DNA of 64,000 nucleotides from positions 65,015,423 to 65,079,422 of the forward strand of contig OY755237.1 of the NCBI GenBank assembly GCA_963576725.1, in the 5' to 3' direction. Under the pieces are notes generated by a model, which was given only the letters and a program-made list of their open reading frames with translations, was not told where the DNA came from and searched no databases. A program made the position numbers and the translations under genes. Below, piece after piece: positions 10,844-22,800 of the stretch. This DNA comes from Azorinus chamasolen (taxonomy: Eukaryota; Mollusca; Bivalvia; Cardiida; Solecurtidae). How positions within the stretch are numbered: position 1 is the first letter of the stretch; each line of letters begins with the position of its first letter.

Positions 10844-13800
10844 CTGAAAGAATGTGAAAGCAGTTGAATACATAAAGCGACCGGAAGTTGTTTTAATTAA
10901 AAGGTATGTACGGGAGGAAGATGAGCGTTTCCAATGAAAAGACTGTATGACGACACATACAGTCATCGAAAAGCAAATATTGAATACGTGTACGGTTATA
11001 CGCCTTCACCCTTGTCCTGTTCTATGTTTATTTCAAATTTCAATATCTACTGAATATCCATGGCCAAAATAGTTAAAATGAAATATGGAAGATGGACCGC
11101 TGTAGCCAGTTTAGAAAATAAGAAACACATCTATCAAATTCCATTGGAAAACAGAGCAGACACTGATCAGACGGCTCCTATACTCTGTTTGCAAATGCAT
11201 GAAACACGTTTATATGAGGGAAAGGGTTAATTACAGATTTCAGTATGAAGATGCATATCATGATCGTATTATAAGGATGCACTAAAGCAGTGTGGCAAAA
11301 TTTAATCGAACGGAGCATTTTATCATTTATATAATTTAGCCCTTTCAGTGTGGGAAACGAACCATTAATGTTCTTTGCAAACATATCCAGATGAGAGGGC
11401 TCCTAGAGGAATATGCATTGCTTGTCATGTTACACATTTCTTTACAAAAATCCCTGAAAATTCACGGTAAGATTATGACTCGTTTGAACTTTGGAACAGT
11501 CCATTTGAAAATTCAGCGTCGAATGGGTTAAATGGTACAAACTATCGAAAGGTATCCACCAGATTCATGTTTTAAAAATTAAAGGCACATATCGTAGTTC
11601 GACGTTGCAAAATTACTCAATAAATTATATCAATTGAACGCATAATCGTGCTAAAATAGATCTACAGTAAAGTTTCACTAACCCGACCACGCAACACAGG
11701 GGTATGTAAAAGTAGGTGGTTGGTTAATGCAGAGTAAAAGTAATACAGATGATGCTTGTCCTTATTAAGCTATATCCCGTTTCAAAAAAATCCAAAATTA
11801 TATTTCGTTTAAGTGGTCGCAATAGCAAACATTTAGCGTATTACCGTTTCCATGACGATTAGGATGCAATATGAGTTTCCACATGAATATATTACAAGCA
11901 CATTTTGATCCGACTACCTGTAATCAATATCGGTGTCACGTTCAAGCTCACCTTTGCGGGTTACCTGTGTCCTTTTTATGTACCATCATTTTGTATCTGG
12001 CTACCTCAGATGAGTACCTTGTAACAGTTAAATTACTGTACAGTATCCTGAAACAAATACAGAGGGATAGCAGTATCAGTAACTGTACTAGTAACATTAT
12101 CAAAAATATACCAGTATCAATACCAGTACCAGTGTCAGTACTATACCAGTATTGTAACAGTACCAGTACTAGTAGCAGTACAAGAACAAGAATCAGTACA
12201 AGTACTAGCACCAGTACCAGTACTAGCTTTAGTACCAATATCAGTACTATACCAGTATCAGTACTATACTAGTATTGTGTAAGTACCAGTACTAATATCA
12301 ATACCAGTATCAGTACTATACCAACATCAGTACCAGTATCAGTACTATACCAGTATCAATACCAGTATTATGCCAGTATCAATAATATACCAGTATTGTG
12401 TCAGTACCAGTACTAACATCAGTATCAGTACTAACATCAGTATCTGTATCAGTGTTATTATCAGTACTAGTACTAGCATCAGTTACAGTACTAGTATTAG
12501 TATCGGTACTAGCATCAATTCCAGTACTAGCATCAGTACTAGTACTAGCATCAACTTCAGTACTAGCATCAGTACTAGTACTAGCATCAGTACTAGTACT
12601 AGCATCAGTACTAGTACTAGCATCAGTACTAGTACTAGCATAAGTATCGTACTAGCATCAGCACCACTATAATTAGTATTATACTATTATTAGAACCAGT
12701 ACTAGCATTAGTACCGGTACTAGCATCAGTATCGGTACTAGCATCAGTTCCAGTATTAGCATCAGCACCACTATAGTTAGTACTATACTAGTATTAGTAC
12801 CAGTACTAGCATCAGTACCAGAACTTGCATCAGTACCCGTTCTAATATCAGTACCAACACTAGCATGAGAACAGATATCAGTTCTAGCATCAGTACCAGG
12901 GCTAGTATCAGTACCAGTATCAGTACTATACCAGTAGCAGTACTATATTTAGTACCAATACTTGCATCAGCACCAGTACCAGTACAAATATCAGTAATAA
13001 TATTAGTACTATACAAGTATCGGTACCAGTACTAGCTTTAATACCAGTTCTAGAATAATAGCACCAGTACTATCACTATTACCAATACTATCACCAGTAC
13101 CAGTACTTGCATCAGTACCAGTACCAGTATCAGTAACAATATTAGTACTATACAAGTATCAGTACCAGTACTAGCTTTAATACCAGTACCAGCATCAGTA
13201 CCAGTACTATCACTATTACCAGTACTATCACCAGTACCAGTACTATCACTATTACCAGTACTATCACCAGTACCAGTACTATCATCAGTACCAGTACTAT
13301 CATCAGTACCAGTACTATCACCAGTACCAGTACTATCATCAGTACCAGTACTATCATCAGTACCAATACTATCACCAGTACCAGTACTAGCATCAGTACC
13401 AGTACTATCACCAGTACCAGTACTAGGGTCAGTAACAGTTGTATCACCAGTACCAGTACTGGTATTGATACCAGTACTATCACCAGTGCCAGTACTAGAA
13501 TCAGTTACTCGGCGTCTCATGTCGATCCAATCTGTTTGCATAGGTAATCACTCTTCCGCCATCAGCAGATTGAATATTAAAAACGCAAACTAATTGTGGT
13601 CATCATTGTAAAACAATTCAACTGAAACAGATAACAACTACAACCATCGCTATAATTTGGGTGTGGCCTTTACAATGCTTATCAAGCTTTCACATCGACT
13701 AAACTAAAACAGGCATATCATTAGGACAGTCTGCTTTTAACCCTTTCTGTGCTGGAAATGAATCACAAATTTGTCCTTTGCAAACAGTGTAGAGGATCCA

Positions 13801-16800
13801 TCTCATCAGGATGTGTACAATTTTCTTTAAAAATAAATACCTGAATATGCACGGTAAAGTTGACCTTTTTGCATTTTGGAATAGTCCATTTGAAAATTCA
13901 GCGTTTCAAGGGTTAAAACTCAGCATTCAAATGGTCTTACCGTCTATAAATGTCGTCATCCTCTCCACCCCATCCGAAGTATAGGTTGGAAAACCCGTTA
14001 ATTTTCAGGAACTGTTCTCTTGTAATAGCGCTTACGCCTCCAAACAGCTGGGCGTAGGGCAATCTAAAACGATATACACAAAACTACAGTGCTCCCTCCC
14101 TACAACGACCCTCTCAATAACGATTCCCTCCTTACAACAACGCTTGTCACTGTTTCCGAAACAACAAGGCTCCAGAAAAATATTTTTCCATCGTATTTTC
14201 TTTATTCTTCCATCAAACCCTATGTTGTGACCACTCTTTAGAATCGTCACTTTGTGACGATTCTAAAGAGTGGTCACAACATAGGGTTACCTTGAGGAAT
14301 AACGGTTTTAGTTCTCGAAATACACCTTATCTGGGATTCTTCAAACAAGCTAATTATGTTTGATTTTCCCTCCCTATAACAACTCGCTCTGAACAACACA
14401 TACAATATTTGTACCCCAAATGGTGTCGTTGTAGAGAGGGAGCACTGTATAACATAACTTAAAGCGACCACCAAAGGTAAGTCTAATTTTGAATCTCCAA
14501 TTCTTACAGAGCAGTACCTCTCTTATTTAAAGTTTATAAAATAAGAACCACTGTCAGTGTACAGTAAAACCAGTCTAAAGCGACCATTAAAAACAGGTCT
14601 AAATATCGGTATGTAAGGCAGGTGGTAGATTAACGCAGGTCATAAGTAATGCAGAAAGCTCCTATAGGAACTCACTGCATTACTTTTGATCTGCATTAAG
14701 CTTGTTAAGATTCATTTGCCCATGTCAATATAAGGTCATTTTAAACAGGTTCTACTGTGCTACTAGATCTATATGTATAGACATACTTATAGCCAAAGCG
14801 GTCGATAGCCACCGACATGTGACGTGGGGTCTGGGGGCACGTGTACAAGTTGCGGTCATCCTCCGGAAGAAGGTCCACGTCATGGAAGATAAAGCACTGG
14901 TAATCATGACGTTTAAGAGCCTCAACGAACCCAACATTCATAAGCAACGCCCTGTTGAACTTTACATCCGATGCCTGAAACAGCCAGCGATACCCGAGTT
15001 ACTTAGCGTCTTTGGACCAATGCCGGTCTTTATGATATGTGAAAGTTTAATGCGTGGTGAGAATCCATCATGCATTAAGCAGAGACACCTGCTTAAAATA
15101 CCTAAATTCTTCATTATCAAAATTCAGGTATAGGGGGTCATATATATAGTCGTCACTTGAATTGTAAAGCTGATACTGTTTTTAATTTAAACATGTGAAT
15201 CCGGTGATTGCTAATTACAGTAGAACCCTTCCTAAGCAGCCATTAAAAAGATATCATTAAGCTACCGCCTGCCTTAAATACCCATAATCAGAGTTTTTAA
15301 ATGGTCATCTAAGCCATCTGTTATTATAAACACATTTAACACTTTCGGCGCCAATGTCGCCTGTTGGCACCATTGAAAACAGTGCAGTCCCAGGTCAGAT
15401 GCCGCCTTTTCAAGGCGGCATCTGACCTGGGACTTCACTGTTTTCTGTATTATTTTAGCACAAGCATACAGGTTTTTAAAAACAAATGCTTTACTAATAT
15501 ACATTTATTATTTAGTTTAGAATTATATTTAATATGAAATTATTATTGTTGACGACACTTTTAAAGTTGGCGCCAAAAGAGTAAACGTATTTGCAAACAG
15601 AGCAGACACAGATCAGACGTGTCCTGCTGGAGCCGTCTAATCAGTATCTGATCTGATTGCTTATGGTATTATATAGATAGCCGAGTCTACAGTGTTTGTC
15701 CTTTATAAATTTTACCATTTAAAAAAAGTTACTGAATATTCATGAAGTAAACAAAGCATGCATAAATGTACATTACCGAGAGGGTTAAGCCTCCCTGTTG
15801 AATATAAATGTACATTACCGAGAGGGTTAAGCCTTCCCTGTTGAATATAAATGTACACTACCGAGAGGGTTAAGCCTTCCCTGTTGAATATAAATGTACA
15901 TTACCGAGAGGGTTAAGCCTTCCCTGTTGAATATAAATGTACATTACCGAGAGGGTTAAGCCTTCCCTGTAGAATATAAATGTACATTACCGAGAGGGTT
16001 AAGCCTTCCCTGTTGAATATAAATGTGCATTACCGAGAGGGTTAAGCCTTCCCTGTTGAATATAAATGTACATTACCGAGAGGGTTAAGCCTTCCCTGTT
16101 GAATATAAATGTACATTACCGAGAGGGTTAAGCCTTCAATGTTGAATATAAATGTACATTACCGAGAGGGTTAAGCCTTCCCTGTTGAATAGGAGCAAAT
16201 TCTCTATTTATCACAATGGTTTCAATAGGTGACTTTTACGGAGGCGTAGAAATGCGTATTTATGGAGGAAATGGTTAAAACGCTGGTTTTTGCTTAATGA
16301 AGGGCAAAAGTAATGCAGAAAGCTCCTATATAGGAGCTTTCTGCATAACTTTTAAACCTTCATTAAGCCACTGCCTGCCTTACAGATCCTTAATTAGACC
16401 TATTTTCAATGGTAGCTTAAGACAGGTTCTACTGTACTTGAGAAAATATTGACCAAATGTCAAACAGCTAGCTTGGATCATATTTCATTATGAATTGGCA
16501 TTTACCCTGCAGCAAAAATACATATACAGTAAAACCTCTCTATAACGACCACTAAATTGTGTTAATTAGTTGGTATCTAGGGCAGGTGGCTGCTTAAAGC
16601 AATGTGAACGTAAAACAGAACGCTCCTATACATGTAGGAGCGTTCTGTTTTACTTTCACCTTGCTTTAAGCAGCCACCTGCCTTTAACACAAAATACTTG
16701 ATGTAATTTAGTGGCCGTTATAGAGAGGTTTTACTGTACAATGTATGTTCAAATGTGGATATGGCGAAAGTTTCGCTATGTCCGACTTAATCAAGCTATT

Positions 16801-19800
16801 GAGAAATTATGAAACAAGCTCTTGAGAAACTACTGAACGAATGTCATTTCCCCTCTTCTATATGTATTACAAATTTAAATACCTACTGAATATCAATGGA
16901 CAAAATAGTTATAATGAAATATGGAAGTTGAAACATTGTAGCCATTTTAGACCGTTAAGAAACATCTTTCAAATTCCATTATCAAACAGAACAGACCAAG
17001 ATTAGACGGATCCTATAGGAGACGTCTGATCTGGGTCTACTCTGTTTGCAAATACATGAAAACACGATAATATGAAGGAAAGGATTCAGCAATTTTAATT
17101 TTATTTGGCATCGATCATGAAACAAGCTATAATAAAATAGTACAGTTACTACCCATGACTAGTATTATGTCGTGTGTCGTACGTATCACGGGGATAAGTA
17201 GGTGTGCCAACCACAGCTCTATCCGAACATGCATCACGTACATTTGTAACGCAGTTATATGTATCATCAAATGAAATACCGCGAGTTTTTATTAATGAAT
17301 AATATGTGGCTTTAACCCTCTCAGTGTGAGAAACGTGTCACTAATGTCATTTGCAAACAGTGTAGAACCAGTTAAGAGCCCTTTCATCAAGGGTTGCACT
17401 GTTGGTCATGTAACACGTTTCTTTAACCCTTTCCCTCATATAAACGTGTTTTCACACATTTGCAAACAGAGTAGACCCAGCTCAGACGGCTCCTAGAGGA
17501 GCCGTCTGATCTGGGTCTGTCCTGTTTGCTTATGGAATTTGATAGATATGTTTCTTTAGTTTCTTAAATGGCTACAATGTTCCACCTTCCACATTTCATT
17601 GTAACTATTTTGTTAATGAATATTAAGTAGGTATTGAATTTTGAAATAAACATAGAACAGGGAAAGGGTTAAACACGGCCATTGGATAGTCACGGTAAGC
17701 TTGACCCAGAACAAAAAATTAAGGTGAGTATTAAAAAAAATATAATCGTCCTTTCTCGACCAAACTCGAAGAGACGATTCTAAAGATTGGTCACAACATA
17801 AGGTTTGGTCGAGAAATAAATAATTTATTCTTGAAGTCTCACAAGGTCTAACCAGGTATCACAAGGTCTAGGTATCACACGGTCTAACCAGGTATCACTA
17901 GGTCTAACCAGGTATCACAAGGTCTAGGTATCACAAGGTCTAACCAGGTATCACTAGGTCTGAGCAGGTATCACACGGTCTGACTAGGTCTAACTAGGTT
18001 GGCCAGGTATAACCAGGTATCACACGGTCTGACTAGGTCTAACTAGGTTGGCCAGGTATAACCAGGTATCACACGGTCTGACTATGTCTAACTAGGTTGG
18101 CCAGGTATAACCAGGTATCACACGGTCTGACTAGGTCTAACTAGGTTGGCCAGGTATGGTCTAACTAGGTTGGCCAGGTATAACCAGGTCTCACTAGGTC
18201 TGACTAGGTCTAACTAGGTTGGCCAGGTATAACCAGGTATCACACGGTCTGACTATGTCTAACTAGGTTGGCCAGGTATAACCAGGTCTCACACGGTCTG
18301 ACTATGTCTAACTAGGTTGGCCAGGTATAACCAGGTCTCACTAGGTCTGACTAGGTCTCACTAAATCTAACCAGACCTAATCAGGTCTCACTAGGTAAGA
18401 TCAGGTCTAATCAGATCTCACTAGGTCTGGCCACATTCCCTAGAGTTCCCCAAACTCAATTAGTCAAATAATACAGGATGAGTCAGTCAAATACATGTAC
18501 ATTATAAATAAATTATAAATACAGTAGAACTCCTCTTATGCGACCACCTTAAAGAGGTATAATGCTGGGTGCTAGATGCAGGTGGTAGCGTAATGCAGGA
18601 AAAAAGTAATGCAGAAAGCTCATAGAGGAGCTTTCTGCATTACTTTTGTCCTGCATTAAGCAACCACCTGCTTATAAAGACACCCATGTTTATTCATCAA
18701 CTTGTCGCATTAGAGGGGTTCTACTGTACGTTATAAATACATTATAAATATACCCATCTCAGGACTGTAGTATAACAGATTCGAGAGCTACCATGAGGTA
18801 TACCCTGGTCAGAACTGGTTGTACCACTTAAGACACTGTCTTCGTTCTTCGTGTTGCCCAACCTTTCAAGCCTTTCACCCCATATCATTGCGTTTTTGTG
18901 CCTTTGAGTAGACTGAGATCAGAGTATCTGCCCTACTTGCTTATGCATCTATATGATAGACCTGACTCTACAGTTTCTACCAATACCAAATAATCCTATA
19001 AAAATAATTATGCTAATATAAAAAAGCAGCTAATAAATATTGGCGACGGCATTTATTTCTTACATGAATATTCAACAGTGAAAGGTTTAACCATTTACCT
19101 CAAGAATGTTTATTGAAAAATAATGAATGTTTGAATATTAATTAGCTGAATTTCTATGACGTCATTATGTACAAATTATTTTTGTCCATGGTAACAATCA
19201 GACCTATATAATTATATAAGCAAACGGAACAGACACTGATCAGATAGCCCCTACAGTAGCCATCTAATCTGGGTCTGTCTGTTTGCCAAAGCGTGAAAAT
19301 GCGTTTATAAATATGACGGAAAGGGTTAAGTCACAAAATAGACTTCAGGGTTCCAAACTTGTTCAGCTTTATACATGCAGAACGATCTAATTCATCGACA
19401 CCTGAATTAACCGATATCCTGTGTTATCTGACAATAATTGTCGGTCTCAAGTGTTAACCAATTAACCTTACTAATAGGTAAATCCTTACAACTTTACACC
19501 ATTTAGATAATATTCTCCAGAAAGAAGATAAAATGGCAGAGGTTTTAATTGCTACTGACAAATATAGATAAGAGACTCGACTGCAGAAAAACATATGCCC
19601 ATTTTGAGAAAAATCTCTCTTCACAATAAACTGTTATGAACCAGATCACTGACACTGTTCTCAGTGCTAATCAAGAGTGTTAATCAAGATAAGTTCATAC
19701 CAAAACTTTTATACCAATTTTGTTAGTATACATGTATGTATCATTCCATTGTGAATTTGTCACATCTTATACTCTCATTTTTAGCAGACATCATGTAGGT

Positions 19801-22800
19801 CTCACATTAAAACTGTAACCACAATGCACTTTCTGTTTTCACTTGTAATTGGCTTGAAAAATTAATTACCATGACCATGTGTCGTCTACATAATCTGACT
19901 CTTACCCATTTTATCATTGTTTCCAATTAGGGGGTCAGGTATAACTGACAGGTTGGCACTAGATTTTGGTGTACATGAATTTAGACCTAAAAGTTATATC
20001 AGTTGCTGTATATTGGCGACAACATCACGTAACTCGGATATAACTACAACACTGATTAATCTTGACAGCTAGTATAAAAAGATAAGTTGGACGAGTCGGG
20101 TTGTACTGTATATATTTATAGATGTAAAGACCGCTGGTCTTTATATACTTGATAATTCTAGTAACCACTTCTACAGTAGAATTCCTCTAATGCGACAACT
20201 TAAAGAATAACCATTTCTGTCTTTATAAGCAGGTGGTTGCTTAATGCAGGACGAAATTATTGCAGCTTTCTGCGTAACTTTCGCCCTGCATTAAGCTACC
20301 ACCCGTCTCTGCCAGACAGAATTATGCCCCTTTTTGTGGTCGCATTAGAGGGATTTACTGTACATGCACTAAATGCAATCGGTATGAAGAGACGTGACAA
20401 ACCTATACTCACTATTTCAACAACATAGATTCCGTAATCAAGCTGTTGGCGCTGCAGGAAAGGGTGGAGGTTTTGAAGGAAGATTTTAAGGTGGATTTCG
20501 CGGTCCCTGAATGGTATAATGATGGCGACTCGGTTCCTCGCTACACAATCCCGGGGCTTGAATCGCCCACCTGGGTCTAGTCTCTGGTTTTCTTCCTCTA
20601 GATATGCCCAGGAAGGGATCTGAGTGTTGACAGGTACATGTCCCTCTGTTTAAAAGTACAGTAAAACCTCTCTATAACGGCCACTAAAATGTGTTAATTA
20701 GTTAGTAGTTACGACAGGTGGCAGCTTAAAGCAAGGTGAAAGTAAAACAGAACGCTCCAATAGCCACCTGCCTTTAATATAAAATACTTGATGTAATTTA
20801 GTGGCCGTTATAGACAGGTTTTACTGTAGATGTACAAAATCATGCATAAAGGATAAAACCCTTTACCTGCTGTGAAATCTAGCTTCTGCTCAAATTCCAG
20901 TCTCGTATTAGAGACACATTTCCACGCCTTTGCAAACAGAGTAGATCAATATCTGACGGCTCCTGTAGCAGTCCTCTGATCAGAGTCTGCTCTGTATGCT
21001 TATGGGATTATATAGATGTGATCATACAGTTTCTGCCAAAGCCAAAATGATACATACAGTAAAACCTCTTTATAACGACCACTAAATTACATCAATTAGT
21101 TTGTGTTAAAGGCAGTTGGATGCTTAAAGCAAGGTGAAAGTAAAACATGCATTATGTTTTACTTTCACCTTGCTTTAAGCAACCACCTGCCCAAAATACC
21201 AATTAATTAACACAATTTAGTGGTCGTTATAGAGAGGTTTTACTGTATTGTACATAAGCCAGTTCAGAGTATCAATCTTTTTTTTATCTATGTCTGCACT
21301 GTTTGCTAAGCATATAGGTTTAATTTAAAACAAACTCACCACTGAAATCACAAACGATTGAAACTCATCTGAGATTAGGCATATATGTAATGACAATTGT
21401 TTTATTGTGAAATATATGTATTAATATCAATATACTGTACCTAGGATAATTATTTATTGTATTATTTAAATTCCGAGAAAAACATATTTCGAAGAAATAA
21501 CTAAATGACACTTTACTCATTTTATCTGCATGTGTGTAAGGTATTTAAAGCCTATCACTAGGGCAATAAATATTATAGCTGTAGAATGTTTTTGAAACAA
21601 GAGGGTCATTGTGGCCCTTAATCGCGCACCTGGTTGTTACAGATTTAACAGATCTACCAGCGTGCAATCAGGGTGTTTAACAGTTTGGATCCTGACGAGT
21701 CGTAGAGTTATTCGGCGTTTCATCCGGATTTACTGAATTTGCAAAAGGTAATTATGGATCCGTTGGCAACACTGTAAACATTAAGTACGATGTAAGCCAT
21801 GTTTTTGGCGAAAGGTTTAGAGAGCGGACTTACGGTTAAAGCATGTTACTGCTTAATCCGTTCCCTCCTATTGACGCCTTTTGACGCCTTTGTAAAAGTC
21901 ATCTTTTGAAACCCCTGTGATAAATAGAGCATTGGTGCAACAGGAGCAAATACTCTATTTATCACAATATGTTCAAAACTATACAATTCTGAAAGTTTCC
22001 TTTTCTCTAGTAAATGTTCCTTTTCGATAGATTTGTTCAAAGAGGTTGTACCTAAAAACAGGTTAGAGGGGAATGGGTTAACCCTGTACGTGATAGAGAT
22101 ACATGTTTACGAATTTGCAAACAAGGTAGACTAAGACCAGACAGCTCCTGTAGGAACTATCCGATCAAGACCTTCTCAGTTTGCGTATGGACTCGTAGAT
22201 ATGGTTCAACAGTTTCTGTCACTGACAAAAATATCTACAGGTGTCAAATATGCCATATACAAAATGCATCTAATGAATATTCATAAAGTCATTATTTTTT
22301 ACATTGGTATTCACTACGTAAGGTGTAATTAACCCATTCCCTCATATTGACACCCTTTGACATCTCTGTAAATGTCACCTTTTGAAACCATTGTGAAAAA
22401 TAGAGCATTTGTTCCTATGGAGCAAATGCTCTATTTATCACATTGGTTTAAAAACTACAAAATTCTAAAAGTTTCTTTTCTCTAACTAGTTAATGCTACC
22501 CCTCGGTAAATTTATTTAAAGAGGTTTCATCTAAACCTAGCCCATTAGGTAATTTGCTAATTAATACAGGTCTAATGTAATGTAGAACTCCCGTGTTTGA
22601 GCTTCTCTGTATTACCTTTGTCCTGCATAAACCAGTTACTCCATAAATATGCATTTCGACGCCTTTTCAAAGTGGACAGATCCAGTTAAGACGGCTCCCG
22701 TAGGGACCGTCTGATCAGGGTCTGCTCTGTTTGCTCATGTAGGAAATAATATTGATATGATTCTACAGTTTCTGCCCTATGCATGGCCAAGAATTCCTGT

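Noticed and set aside
11871..13541. Long open frames on both strands rich in STSTS, LVLVL or DSTGTG
   Set aside because: They follow only from the hexamer array, whose period is a multiple of three; no frame has non-repeat domain content except the real exon 5 at its edge.
15762..16192. 43-bp direct repeats as a CRISPR array
   Set aside because: Repeats are contiguous with no unique spacers, and the DNA is animal.
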